Part shown: positions 18,055-26,561 of the stretch, piece after piece
How positions within the stretch are numbered: position 1 is the first letter of the stretch
Layout of the letters: each line of letters begins with the position of its first letter
Assembly: GCA_001507425.1 (NCBI GenBank)
Contig: LMAJ01000025.1
Location: 1-64,000, forward strand
Source of the DNA: Flavobacteriaceae bacterium CRH
GTDB lineage: Bacteria; Bacteroidota; Bacteroidia; Flavobacteriales; Flavobacteriaceae
Direction: 5' to 3'
Length of the DNA stretch: 64,000 nt
The notes under the pieces: generated by a model
What the model saw: the letters and a program-made list of their open reading frames with translations, nothing else
Databases searched by the model: none
Told to the model about the DNA's origin: nothing
Made by a program: the position numbers and the translations under genes

Positions 18055-18819
18055 TTGAAGATCTATTTTTTAGGTACTGGTACTTCTCAAGGCATCCCGA
18101 TCATCGGGATCGATCATCCTGTTTGTAAAAGCACTGATGCTAAGGACAAAAGGCTCCGCGTATCCATCTGGATTACGTGGGGCGATCATTCCTATGTAAT
18201 CGATTGCGGACCTGATTTCAGGCAGCAAATGCTTTCTTGCGGATGCAGGCATCTCGATGCCATTTTGTTTACACACGAACATGCAGATCATACCGCTGGT
18301 TTAGACGATATTCGTCCGTTTAATTTCCGTCAGGGCGAAATTCCGGTGTATGCCCATCAGCGTGTCATTGATAATTTGAAACGCCGTTTTGATTATGTTT
18401 TCGAAACTGTAAATAAATATCCCGGCGCCCCAAGTGTTAAAACTATTGAAGTTGTTAATAATGAACCTTTTACCGTTGGAGACAAAACAGCGATTCCGGT
18501 AAATGCCATGCACGGCGATTTGCAGGTTTTTGGTTACCGAATAGATGATTTTGCTTATTTGACCGATGTAAAAACTATTGAAGAAGCTGAAATTGAAAAA
18601 CTGCATAATTTAAAAGTTTTGGTAATAAATGCATTGCGTGTAGAACCACACGATACGCATTTTAATTTGGAGGAAGCACTTGATTTTATAAACTTAGTTA
18701 AGCCCGAAAAAGCTTATCTCACACATATTAGCCACGTTTTAGGATTTCATGAAGAAGTGCAAAAACAACTTCCTAAAAACGTTTTTCTGGCTTACGATAA
18801 CTTAGAAATTACAATTTAA
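18055..18819 (+). CDS. PhnP-like metallo-beta-lactamase-fold phosphodiesterase
   Basis: The 254-aa MBL-fold hydrolase starts with MKIYFLGTGTSQGIP, the usual opening of the PhnP/RNase Z-like group. The metal-binding signature is THEHADHTAGLDD, with further ligands in NAMHGD, TDVK and THISH. PhnP proteins hydrolyse cyclic phosphodiesters such as 5-phosphoribosyl 1,2-cyclic phosphate, but no phosphonate genes are nearby, so the substrate is open. The start is TTG (no in-frame ATG near), just after a -7 element. The next gene follows after 12 nt. Confidence 0.88.
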   Translation: MKIYFLGTGTSQGIPIIGIDHPVCKSTDAKDKRLRVSIWITWGDHSYVIDCGPDFRQQMLSCGCRHLDAILFTHEHADHTAGLDDIRPFNFRQGEIPVYAHQRVIDNLKRRFDYVFETVNKYPGAPSVKTIEVVNNEPFTVGDKTAIPVNAMHGDLQVFGYRIDDFAYLTDVKTIEEAEIEKLHNLKVLVINALRVEPHDTHFNLEEALDFINLVKPEKAYLTHISHVLGFHEEVQKQLPKNVFLAYDNLEITI

Positions 18820-18831
18820 TTATACCACAAA

Positions 18832-19335
18832 ATGAAAAAATCCTTAATGCTTTATCTTTTTATCCTTGCGATATTAATGAATGTTTTTACCTATATGTTT
18901 TACAGTCGCGAAGTAAAATTTGGACAGGAAAGATATTATAAAACCACTAAGAAATTGAGAGACAGCATCAATTTAGTGTCTACAAAATTGGCAGAAGAAG
19001 GTTATTTTTCTTTGGAAAATAATGAGAATGCCCAAAATTACTTCGATAATAGCGCTTCTGGCGGGAAAGTAATTTTATTTGAAAAATTAATTCCACTTGT
19101 AACGGAGAAATTATTAGACTTAAATTCAAATCCAAAAGGAAATCCTTATACAGGACAAGATAAAATTGATGACAAAAAATTTATCATCAATAAAGTAAAA
19201 ATTTTAAACCACAGATGGATCATTGCTGACTATAGTAATGGAGAATTATGGGGAGAAGTCTTATTAAAATACTTTGTTGCTGATGGCGAAAGTGTTACTT
19301 TTGAAGTTAATCAATCATTGTTATATCAGAAATAG
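18832..19335 (+). CDS. Membrane-anchored hypothetical protein
   Basis: The 167-aa protein has one N-terminal membrane helix (about 5-25) and a soluble domain outside the cytoplasmic membrane. I see no catalytic motif. The domain has a helical part (about 30-95) and a C-terminal beta-rich part with ILNHRWIIADYSNGELWGE. It follows the MBL-fold gene by 12 nt, so they are probably co-transcribed, and it ends inside a terminator stem. Family not recognised. Confidence 0.75.
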   Translation: MKKSLMLYLFILAILMNVFTYMFYSREVKFGQERYYKTTKKLRDSINLVSTKLAEEGYFSLENNENAQNYFDNSASGGKVILFEKLIPLVTEKLLDLNSNPKGNPYTGQDKIDDKKFIINKVKILNHRWIIADYSNGELWGEVLLKYFVADGESVTFEVNQSLLYQK

Positions 19336-19357
19336 GACATCACAGTCCTATTTTTTT
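19330..19357 (+). terminator. Rho-independent terminator
   Basis: AAATAGGAC pairs with GTCCTATTT across a six-base loop, followed by T residues. The left arm contains the stop codon of the gene ending at 19335. Confidence 0.85.
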
Positions 19358-19379
19358 AGCAATTTAATTAATAGGATAT

Positions 19380-19799
19380 ATGAAAAAGATGTTTTTATTT
19401 TCGATTGTTGCTGGCTTTGCTATTTCTTGTGCTCCAAAGGTTTCACAGGAAAAGAATAATATAAAAGAAGAAAAAGTTTTAGTTGGAGGAGATGTTGATG
19501 CTCATGGCTGTAAAGCTTCAGCTGGTTACACTTGGTCTATTCTGAAAAAACAGTGTATACGTATTTTTGAAGGCACAAAATTATCTCATGCTGAAGAAGC
19601 AGGAAAAACATATACGACAGCAGCATACGTCATTTTTCAAGACAACAAAGCTGAGCTTTTTCTTGATACTCAAAAAGAATCTATTATTTTAGAAAGAAAA
19701 TCTGAAGGCGATTCGTGGATAAAAGGCGATTTGCAATTGATACCCTGGAAAGGATATGTTTTGAAAAAAGGTGGTAAGATTATTTATACAGGACAATAA
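19380..19799 (+). CDS. Small hypothetical lipoprotein
   Basis: The 139-aa lipoprotein has its lipobox Cys at residue 17 (FAISC-APK). A conserved-looking core follows with a G-C-K-A-S-A-G-Y-T-W-S motif, then a second Cys in KKQCIRIFEG, possibly a disulfide. The C-terminal half is beta-rich. It is separated from the upstream gene by a terminator and nearly touches the convergent gene (2 nt between them). Family not recognised; function unknown. Confidence 0.75.
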   Translation: MKKMFLFSIVAGFAISCAPKVSQEKNNIKEEKVLVGGDVDAHGCKASAGYTWSILKKQCIRIFEGTKLSHAEEAGKTYTTAAYVIFQDNKAELFLDTQKESIILERKSEGDSWIKGDLQLIPWKGYVLKKGGKIIYTGQ

Positions 19800-19801
19800 T
19801 T

Positions 19802-20278
19802 CTATTTGTTTTCAAAATAGGGAAGGCCATCATTTATGATTATTTTAATTTCAGTTTCATTTTCTAATCTTGAGATTAAATGGATATGATGGTCGCCATT
19901 ATTAGGATCTCTTATTATAATATTTTCACAAATAAAATTATTGTCTAAATTTTGTTTCTCAAACATTTTACAGAATAAATTACTTCTAAACTGAGCGTCA
20001 GAAATATCTTGACGCTTTTTATTTTTAGTGATAGGATCATTACTGCAATAAAAGTATAAAACAATATTATTTTCATCAATAAACTTTTGGATGGTTGATG
20101 AAAAATGAAATAAAGTTTTTCCGTTATTTGTCTGACGTGGACTTTCCATTGCTTCAATCGTAATATCTACAATTGGTAAAGTAAAAGTTTCGGGAAGATG
20201 TTTTTTGCTAAACTGTGTAAATTTAATAAGATACTGAAATCCTTCAACCGTTGTGTACGGTATAATTTTATCAAGCAT
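19802..20278 (-). CDS. Hypothetical protein, possibly DUF6169-like
   Basis: The 158-aa cytoplasmic protein has alternating strands, then a helix-strand core FSSTIQKFIDENNIVLYFYC and a polar segment SDAQFRSNLFCKMFEKQ. This layout resembles Bacteroidetes DUF6169-type proteins, but that link is from memory and weak. It follows a short basic ORF on the same strand by about 16 nt, so the two may form a two-gene unit like small toxin-antitoxin-type modules (speculative). It is convergent with the lipoprotein gene and shares no terminator with it. Confidence 0.65.
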   Translation of the reverse strand: MLDKIIPYTTVEGFQYLIKFTQFSKKHLPETFTLPIVDITIEAMESPRQTNNGKTLFHFSSTIQKFIDENNIVLYFYCSNDPITKNKKRQDISDAQFRSNLFCKMFEKQNLDNNFICENIIIRDPNNGDHHIHLISRLENETEIKIIINDGLPYFENK

Positions 20279-20293
20279 ATCTCTTAAAGAAAA

Positions 20294-20428
20294 TTATTTT
20301 TTTGGAAAATATTTTGCCCAATCAGAACGCATCTGTTCTTTACGCTCTTCCTTTGCTTTACGTAAATTTCTTAAATTGTCTAAAAGACGATCAGATGGTT
20401 TCTCGATATGAATTGTTGAAGTTTTCAT
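20294..20428 (-). CDS. Short Lys/Arg/Glu-rich ORF upstream of the hypothetical gene
   Basis: Read on the minus strand from an ATG at 20428, this gives about 44 residues, starting MKTSTIHIEKPSDRLLDNL and continuing as a highly charged helix that ends in a WAKYFPKK-like tail. The frame should be confirmed base by base; the exact end may be off by one. It is upstream of and nearly adjacent to the 158-aa gene, which supports co-translation. It is too short for family assignment. A predicted helical charged peptide next to a compact partner would suit an antitoxin-like role, but nothing proves it. Confidence 0.4.
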   Translation of the reverse strand: MKTSTIHIEKPSDRLLDNLRNLRKAKEERKEQMRSDWAKYFPKK

Positions 20429-20509
20429 GTGACAAAGATAATTAAAACATTTAAATAAAAAGAAAGAATTTTCTTAAAATTTATTTAAATGTAATTACTT
20501 CGGAAAACT

Positions 20510-21157
20510 TTAATACAAAGCCAGCCAATTCTTAAAATCAAAAAAGTTCTGCGGAGCAACGCCATGTCCAACAGGATATTCCTTATAGGTAACAGGAATA
20601 TTCAGTTTCTCTAAAATTGCAGGAGTTTTTCTAGCCCAGTCAATCGGAATTACCTGATCTACAGTTCCGTGTGAAGCGAATATTTTAAGGTTATTGAAAT
20701 CATTTTTCTCATAACCTTCTTTGATAATTTCATCATTAAAATAACCGCTCATTGCTACTACTCTTTGCACTTTTTCAGGATAAGAAAATGCAACAGAATA
20801 ACTTAAAATAGAACCTTGACTAAAACCTACCAAAGTAATATTATTGCCATCAACAGGATAATTGGCAACCAATTCATCTATAAATGTAGCGATTAAATCA
20901 CGGGAAGTTTTAGCTTGCTCGTTATCAGAAAATTTATTTTGGTCAGCATCAAAATTAATGGCGTACCAGGCATAAGCTCCGTATTGCAAATCGTAAGGCG
21001 CTCTTGCAGAAATAATATAATAATTATCAGGAAGTTCAGTAGCAAACGAAAATAGATCAGCTTCGTTGCTGCCATATCCATGTAGTAAAAGCAAAACTGG
21101 ATTTTTATCTAAAATAACTTTAGGTTCTTGTATTTTATATTCTAAGGATAGATTCAT
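20510..21157 (-). CDS. Alpha/beta-hydrolase, phospholipase/carboxylesterase family
   Basis: The 215-aa cytoplasmic hydrolase has the nucleophile elbow GFSQGS, an oxyanion-hole stretch LLLHGYGSNEADL, the acidic residue in SHGTVDQVIP and the catalytic His in YPVGHGV. Together these are the Abhydrolase_2 carboxylesterase pattern, and size is normal for the family. Members cleave short-chain carboxyl esters or lysophospholipids; the substrate here is unknown. A TAAGTTTG -7-like element lies about 60 nt upstream at 21215-21222 (minus strand). No operon partner. Confidence 0.9.
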   Translation of the reverse strand: MNLSLEYKIQEPKVILDKNPVLLLLHGYGSNEADLFSFATELPDNYYIISARAPYDLQYGAYAWYAINFDADQNKFSDNEQAKTSRDLIATFIDELVANYPVDGNNITLVGFSQGSILSYSVAFSYPEKVQRVVAMSGYFNDEIIKEGYEKNDFNNLKIFASHGTVDQVIPIDWARKTPAILEKLNIPVTYKEYPVGHGVAPQNFFDFKNWLALY

Positions 21158-21403
21158 TTTTTTAATTGTGAATTGTGAGTTGTGAATTGTGAATGTTCAC
21201 CTTTGTAAAAGTTTCAAACTTAGACAAAGCTTGTTGAGATTATAATAAAATCTGTTTTATCTGCGTTTTTGCTTGCAAATCAGCGTTATCTGTGTTCGAA
21301 ATTAATACGCTGATAAAACAAATTCGCTAAAGCGAAAACACGGATTAAACGGATTTTTTTGGAATTTGGTCCCGAAGCTTCGGGATAAAAAAATTGGAAT
21401 TTA
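21158..21403. repeat. Degenerate intergenic repeats with a 16-bp palindrome
   Basis: This non-coding stretch includes short GTGAATTGTGA direct repeats near 21175-21195. A decayed palindromic region follows (CGCTGATAAAACAAATTCGCTAAAGCGAA) near 21300-21340. The perfect palindrome TCCCGAAGCTTCGGGA lies at 21370-21385 and recurs at 28828-28843. Confidence 0.55.
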
Positions 21404-21730
21404 CTAACCAATAGATTTAAACCATTTCTGAAAAAGTCCTCCAACCAACGGAATTGGTCTTGTTTGTCCCTGAATAGCACTAAAAATACCATAAGTCCAA
21501 AGAATTGAAATACAAATCCACATTGGGAAAGTGATGAAAAAGCTGTCGAAATTGCTTATAATAGCTCCGAAAGAAATAAACGCTAAAGACAATCCTAAAG
21601 CCTGACGGATATGAAAAGAAGCAAAACTATTTTTATTTTCAGAGTTCATCGACATGGCAATTAAAACACCAATGATTAAAATATAACTGGTAATTGCGAT
21701 TGATTTTCCTTCTTCTATTGAATTATTCAT
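21404..21730 (-). CDS. Small DUF4870-like membrane protein
   Basis: The 108-aa integral membrane protein has three predicted helices (about 11-30, 46-64 and 68-88). It carries the F-H-I-R-Q-A-L-G-L motif between helices 1 and 2 that marks the DUF4870/Tic20-like small membrane proteins. The C-terminal tail GQTRPIPLVGGLFQKWF is also typical. Function is unknown in bacteria. It begins 5 nt after the end of the dihydroorotase-like gene on the same strand, so the two are probably co-transcribed. Confidence 0.8.
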   Translation of the reverse strand: MNNSIEEGKSIAITSYILIIGVLIAMSMNSENKNSFASFHIRQALGLSLAFISFGAIISNFDSFFITFPMWICISILWTYGIFSAIQGQTRPIPLVGGLFQKWFKSIG

Positions 21731-21735
21731 TGTAA

Positions 21736-22992
21736 TTATTTAGAGATAACAAGTTGATTTTGATTTAAAATTCCGTACACAGAACCTTTTATTTCTGTTC
21801 CTAAAAAAGCAGAATTTTTAGATTTTGAAAAAATATTTTCTTTCGTAAATGTTGAATTTCCATTTGGAGTAAAGAAAGTAAAATTAGCTTTTGCACCTTC
21901 GGCAATTGAACTATTTTCAATTCCGAAAATTACTTTTCCTAAAGTCAGTTTTTCAATTACAGTTTCTAAAGGTAAAACCGTTAATAAAGCTCCAAATGCA
22001 CTTTCTAAGCCAATTGTTCCATTTTTTGCAGTATCAAATTCCATTTTCTTGAATTCAATATCAATTGGGTTATGGTCAGATGTAATGATGTCAATTGTTC
22101 CGTCTGTAATTCCGTTTAATAATGCTTGTCTGTCGCTTTCAGTTCTTAATGGAGGCGTAACTTTAAAACGCGTATCAAAACCTTCCAGTTTTTCATCCGT
22201 TAAAACCAAATGATGCACAGCAACGCTGCAGGTTACATGTAAACCTTTTGCTTTGGCTTCTCTAATTAATTCAACCGATTTTGCTGTAGAAATCGTCGGA
22301 ATATGAAGTTTTCCGCCGGTATATTCTAATAAATATAGATTTCTCGCCACTTGCAATTCTTCAGCTAAATTCGGAATTCCTTTCAATCCTAATTTGGTTG
22401 AAACAATTCCTTCATTGGCAACCCCGTTCCCTTTTATGTTACCGTCCTGAGCGTAAGTAATAACCAAACCATCAAAATCCTGCACGTATTGCAAAGCAAT
22501 TTTCAATAAGTTAGCATTGTCAATACTCTTGTTATAATCTCCAAAAGCTACGGCTCCTGCTTTTTTCATGTCAAATAATTCTGCCATGTCTTTTCCTTCG
22601 CTGGCTTTGGTTAAAGCACCAATTGGAAAAAGTTCTGTAGCAAAACCATTGGCTTTGCTTTTTACAAAATTTACCTGCGATTGATTGTCAATAACAGGGT
22701 AAGAGTTCGGTTGTAAAGCAATAGCTGTAAAACCACTTTTTGCAGCAACATTTAATCCGTTTGCAATAGTTTCTCTGTCTTCATAACCTGGCTCTCCAAA
22801 TGAAACACTGCTGTCGAACCAACCTTGCGAAAGATGCAAATTATCAAATTTAACTTCGGTAGTATCATCAATATCAAGAATTGAAGTTCCTATTTTTTCT
22901 ATTAAACCATCTGCAATTAAAAGATCAACGGTCTGATTATGAAACGGACTTTTTGAATCGATAATTTTGGCGCTTCTGATGATTATTTTCAT
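21736..22992 (-). CDS. Dihydroorotase-like amidohydrolase without the HxH metal motif
   Basis: The 418-aa protein has the dihydroorotase/allantoinase fold. At the position of the first metal ligands (normally D-x-H-x-H-x-R-E-P-G) it reads FDSSVSFGEPGYEDRE, so both histidines are gone. Later signatures are kept: LHIPTISTAKSVELI, a His in SVAVHHLVL, and ITSDHNPID. It is full length, so it is not a decaying fragment. This form is familiar from Flavobacteriia and may be a pseudo-dihydroorotase with a structural role, as in aspartate transcarbamoylase-associated PyrC-like proteins, or use a different metal site. Catalysis in pyrimidine synthesis should not be assumed. Confidence 0.85.
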   Translation of the reverse strand: MKIIIRSAKIIDSKSPFHNQTVDLLIADGLIEKIGTSILDIDDTTEVKFDNLHLSQGWFDSSVSFGEPGYEDRETIANGLNVAAKSGFTAIALQPNSYPVIDNQSQVNFVKSKANGFATELFPIGALTKASEGKDMAELFDMKKAGAVAFGDYNKSIDNANLLKIALQYVQDFDGLVITYAQDGNIKGNGVANEGIVSTKLGLKGIPNLAEELQVARNLYLLEYTGGKLHIPTISTAKSVELIREAKAKGLHVTCSVAVHHLVLTDEKLEGFDTRFKVTPPLRTESDRQALLNGITDGTIDIITSDHNPIDIEFKKMEFDTAKNGTIGLESAFGALLTVLPLETVIEKLTLGKVIFGIENSSIAEGAKANFTFFTPNGNSTFTKENIFSKSKNSAFLGTEIKGSVYGILNQNQLVISK

Positions 22993-23028
22993 ATGTAGAT
23001 AAATTTATTTTGTACTGACCATTTTCTG

Positions 23029-23114
23029 TGTCATTTTGACGAAGGAGAAATCACATAACGCTTAGACATACAGTGCTTCCTCACTAGTGTGATTTCTCCT
23101 TCGTCGAAATGACA
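23029..23114. repeat. Long hairpin repeat with 27-bp arms
   Basis: The left arm (23029-23055) and right arm (23088-23114) match at 26 of 27 positions as inverted repeats; the core reads GACGAAGGAGAAATCAC. A second member of the same family lies at 46393-46496 with the core GACGGAGGAAGGATCAC. It is located between two minus-strand genes and is non-coding. Confidence 0.85.
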
Positions 23115-23141
23115 AAAACTAGACGAAAGAAATGTTATGTT

Positions 23142-25070
23142 TTATTTCACGAATTTTATAATTGCCATTTCTAATGCTAAAAATAACAGTGCAAAGATAA
23201 CAAACCATTTCCAAATTTGGCTGTCAGTTCGCTCCGTTTGTAAGGTGTTAAAAATCGTCGAAATCGTATCAGCAGTTTTGAAATCAGAAACTACATTTGT
23301 ATTTACCTGACTCAAATCGCTTTCGCTTCGTTTGTAATTAAAACTCAAATTCTCAACGGATTCTTTTTTATCAAAAACACTATAATTTCCCGCTGTTTCA
23401 GGAAAATCATTGAACGTTAATTTGACTTTATTATTTAATATTTGCTGAATCGGAATAAACGAATCATCATTTCCTCTTACTTCTAAAATAGCATCTTTAC
23501 TCAATAAAACATCTACAAAATAAGGCTTATTGTTGCCAATTGTTAATGCATTTACCCCCGTTTTCTGATTGTTTTGCCCCATTTTATAAAACAAAGGAAC
23601 GATTAACGGAGATTGCTGAAAGTTTGAATTTGCAGTATTTAACGGTGCAGAAAAAATAGTAATTCCTGAAACCGGATTCTGAATCGTAGTTGCAAAAATA
23701 CTTTGATCTTCATAGGATAAAACAGCCGGATATGGACTTGAAATATCAAATGAACTATTTGTTTTTGGATATTGAAAATTGGAGATTTTATTCTCAAATA
23801 CGCCTGAGAATAACGGATGATCAAAATTGATTTTGGTAATTAATTTGCTCTTGTTTTCAATATTTTTAAACTGAATTTTCCCAAAATTACCTAAGAAAGA
23901 ATTTAGATTTGAAATGGAACTTTTTTCTGAAGGAATTACAACCAAATTACCGCCTTTAGATACAAATGATTTTAAAGTAGTTTGCAGCGCCTGAGGAATT
24001 TCTACTAATTCATTCAGGATTATGGTATTTTGTTTTTCTAAACTATTGTAATCTAAACTGCTGATGGAATAATTGTTATAATTGAATTCAGCCGAAGTGT
24101 AAATTCTGGATAAAAAATTACTTTTTTCAGGTTCTCCTATACTGATAACGTTTGTCTTTTTATTTTTCGAAATACTGAAATAAAGCTTGTTATCATAAGT
24201 CAATCCGTTATCTTCAATGGTAACATATCCGTGAAAAGCTTCTTTTGGAATTGTAAAATTGATTTTCTTTTTCTTCGCATCAAAATTGATAATCGTTTTG
24301 GCAATTAATTTATTCTGATTGTATAACGCCATCGAAATAGGTTTGAAATCTTCTCCGTACGCCGATAAATTAACGCTTATTTCATAAAAGTTTTCTAAAG
24401 TCTGATTGATGTAAACGCTGTCAATAGCAACGTTATTTTTTTGCTCTGCTTCAGAAATAAGAAAATAAGGTTTCTCTTCAGTATCTATGTTTTTTACATC
24501 TTTTTCAGCTAAACCAACTGCATCGGTAATGATGACAATATCTTTTTTATGTGCAGATTTATGTGCTTTTACCTTTGCCATTATTGACGAAAGCTCAAAA
24601 GGAGTTGCACTGTATTTTAAATTTTGAAGCGCACTTTTAGAGGATTTAATATCAGTATTCCAATAATTCTCTGTGTTCGTCAGTAACGAGAACTGAGCAG
24701 TTTCGGGAGTATTTTCGAGTAATTCCTGAACGGCACGTTTTAGAAATTCACCTTTTTTTCCCTTTGCCTGCATGCTAAACGAATTGTCCAGAATAATGTA
24801 CATTTCATTTGATGCGTTTTTGCTGTCTTTTGCCTCAAAAAAAGGTTGAGCAAAAGCTAAAATGACACAAGTCAGCAGTAATAAACGAGTGGCTAATAAT
24901 AGTCTTTTTTTGATTTTAGAACTCTTACGGGTCTGAACCGCAAGTTCTTTTAAGAAACGAACGTTGGTAAAATAAGATGTTTTAAAACGTCTTAATTGAA
25001 ACAAATGAACCAAAATTGGAACAATCAATAAAAACAGAAAGTAGAGAATTTCGGGTTGTTTAAAATGCAT
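23142..25070 (-). CDS. BatA-type VWA-domain membrane protein
   Basis: The 642-aa protein opens with the BatA N-terminal module: a first membrane helix at about 8-24, the RRFKTSYFTNVRFLKEL stretch, and a second helix at about 60-78. A von Willebrand factor A domain follows, with the metal-ion site motif D-N-S-F-S at about residues 94-98. The large middle part is beta-rich and includes a glutamine-amidotransferase-like stretch LKSFVSKGGNLVVIP. A last membrane helix lies at about 618-638. In Bacteroidetes such proteins are linked to aerotolerance-type (Bat) complexes. Function is not proven; no other bat genes adjoin. Confidence 0.85.
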   Translation of the reverse strand: MHFKQPEILYFLFLLIVPILVHLFQLRRFKTSYFTNVRFLKELAVQTRKSSKIKKRLLLATRLLLLTCVILAFAQPFFEAKDSKNASNEMYIILDNSFSMQAKGKKGEFLKRAVQELLENTPETAQFSLLTNTENYWNTDIKSSKSALQNLKYSATPFELSSIMAKVKAHKSAHKKDIVIITDAVGLAEKDVKNIDTEEKPYFLISEAEQKNNVAIDSVYINQTLENFYEISVNLSAYGEDFKPISMALYNQNKLIAKTIINFDAKKKKINFTIPKEAFHGYVTIEDNGLTYDNKLYFSISKNKKTNVISIGEPEKSNFLSRIYTSAEFNYNNYSISSLDYNSLEKQNTIILNELVEIPQALQTTLKSFVSKGGNLVVIPSEKSSISNLNSFLGNFGKIQFKNIENKSKLITKINFDHPLFSGVFENKISNFQYPKTNSSFDISSPYPAVLSYEDQSIFATTIQNPVSGITIFSAPLNTANSNFQQSPLIVPLFYKMGQNNQKTGVNALTIGNNKPYFVDVLLSKDAILEVRGNDDSFIPIQQILNNKVKLTFNDFPETAGNYSVFDKKESVENLSFNYKRSESDLSQVNTNVVSDFKTADTISTIFNTLQTERTDSQIWKWFVIFALLFLALEMAIIKFVK

Positions 25071-25120
25071 TCTGGCTTCGATTTACTTCGCTACGTTTGA
25101 TTTTTCACGAAGATTCTGGT

Positions 25121-25149
25121 CAAAAATACAAATTTTTAGTCAAACCAAA
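25121..25149 (-). promoter_or_regulatory. Probable promoter of the BatA-like gene
   Basis: On the minus strand TTTG (25146-25149), a 17-nt spacer and TATTTTTG (25121-25128) fit the Bacteroidetes consensus with a short spacer. The leader to the ATG at 25070 is about 45 nt. Confidence 0.45.
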
Positions 25150-25165
25150 TAGCTATATTAATTAA

Positions 25166-25243
25166 ACCATATAAGTAATATAAGTTCATTTAATTTTTGC
25201 TCAATCAAGTCTTGCTTATAATCTCTTATATCACTTATATGGT
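25166..25243. repeat. Inverted repeat upstream of the lactonase gene
   Basis: ACCATATAAGTAATATAAG (25166-25184) and its inverted copy (25225-25243) match at 18 of 19 positions around a 40-nt loop. The element is in the non-coding leader and argues against coding sequence starting before the ATG at 25365. Confidence 0.75.
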
Positions 25244-25364
25244 GAAAATTTCCGATATGCATAGTTTGAAAAATGTAACTTTTGAAAATTCATTTGTAAC
25301 AAAAAATAAACTTGTTAAAGATATTATTGAGTATTTTAGCATATTCAAAAAACTATCAAAAAAT

Positions 25365-26477
25365 ATGAAAAGATTATATATGCTGCTTTTCTCAGCTTTC
25401 GCTTTTATGACTTCACAGGCTCAGACCAAATTTAATTTATTAGTTGGAACTTACACCAATACTTGTGAGAGCAAAGGAATATACGTTTACGATTTTGATG
25501 CTGCTTCCGGCGATTTTAAATTGAAAAACACTACGGAAAATGTGATAAGCCCGAGTTATTTATCGGCTTCGGCAAATAATAAGTTTATTTATGCAGTAAA
25601 CGAAAACGGATCTCAAAGTGCTGTAAGTGCTTTTGGTTATGATTCTAAAACCGGTAAACTTAAATTATTGAACTCAAATCCTTCATTAGGAGCTGATCCT
25701 TGCCATTTAATTAACGATGATAAAAATGTAATTGTTGCTAATTATTCTGGTGGAAGCATTGCTGTATTCAAGAAAAATGCTGACGGAAGTATAACGGAAG
25801 GACAGCAATTAATTCAGCATGAAGGAAAAGGCCCTAATGCAGCGCGCCAGGAAAAAGCACACGTACATATGGTTGTTTTTTCTCCGGATAAAAAATTCAT
25901 TTTGTCGAATGATTTAGGTCAGGACAAAATTTTTATTTATAAATATAATGCGACTGCCAAACATGAAATCCTGACTTTGAAAACAACCGTTGATGTAAAA
26001 GCAGGAAGTGGCCCAAGACATTTAACGTTTAGTAAAGATGGTAAATTTGTTTATTTACTTCAGGAACTAGACGGCACACTAACGACATTTGCGTACGATA
26101 AAACAGGAAATTTAAAACTTTTAAAAGAAACCAATATTATCCCAAAAGATTTTAAAGGAGCAAACAGTTCTGCAGCGATAAAAATTTCGCCTGACGGAAA
26201 ATTTTTATATGTTTCTGATCGTGGAGATGTAAACTCAATTTCGGTTTATGAAATTCTGAAAGACGGAAGCATTAAACTTGTAGAACAAGAAAGTACATCA
26301 GGAAAAGGCCCGAGAGATTTCGCTATTGACCCAACAGGGAATTATCTTTTGGTAGCGCACCAATATACAAATGATATTATCATTTTTAAAAGAGATAAAA
26401 CAACAGGAAAGTTAACCAATACAGGCAAAAAAATAGAATTGTGTTCGCCGGTAGGTTTATTATTTACGAAGATCTAG
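25365..26477 (+). CDS. Secreted lactonase-family seven-bladed beta-propeller
   Basis: The 370-aa protein belongs to the 6-phosphogluconolactonase (YbhE/Pgl) beta-propeller family. It has repeated blades with motifs like GTYTN near the start, VANYSGGSIAVF, HVHMVVFSPDKKF, GSGPRHLTFSKDGKF and GPRDFAIDPTGNYLLVAHQ. The ATG at 25365 is preferred over an earlier open frame because it begins a signal peptide (cleavage after SQAQ) and the earlier part lies in an inverted repeat. Export makes a role in the cytoplasmic pentose phosphate pathway unlikely, so the substrate is uncertain. A strong terminator follows. Confidence 0.88.
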   Translation: MKRLYMLLFSAFAFMTSQAQTKFNLLVGTYTNTCESKGIYVYDFDAASGDFKLKNTTENVISPSYLSASANNKFIYAVNENGSQSAVSAFGYDSKTGKLKLLNSNPSLGADPCHLINDDKNVIVANYSGGSIAVFKKNADGSITEGQQLIQHEGKGPNAARQEKAHVHMVVFSPDKKFILSNDLGQDKIFIYKYNATAKHEILTLKTTVDVKAGSGPRHLTFSKDGKFVYLLQELDGTLTTFAYDKTGNLKLLKETNIIPKDFKGANSSAAIKISPDGKFLYVSDRGDVNSISVYEILKDGSIKLVEQESTSGKGPRDFAIDPTGNYLLVAHQYTNDIIIFKRDKTTGKLTNTGKKIELCSPVGLLFTKI

Positions 26478-26483
26478 ATTAAG

Positions 26484-26554
26484 AAATTCCAATAAAAAAA
26501 ATCCAAATTCCAATGTTGCGACACTTGGAATTTGGATTTTTTTTATTGGAATTT
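26484..26554. terminator. Bidirectional terminator with perfect 30-bp arms
   Basis: The arms 26484-26513 and 26525-26554 are perfect 30-bp inverted repeats around an 11-nt loop, with A- and T-runs inside the stem. It separates the convergent lactonase and DEAD-box helicase genes. Confidence 0.9.
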
Positions 26555-26561
26555 AAAGATT

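Noticed and set aside
25197..25364. Extra 56 codons at the start of the lactonase gene
   Set aside because: The stretch overlaps a long inverted repeat and lacks protein-like composition; the ATG at 25365 begins a clear signal peptide.
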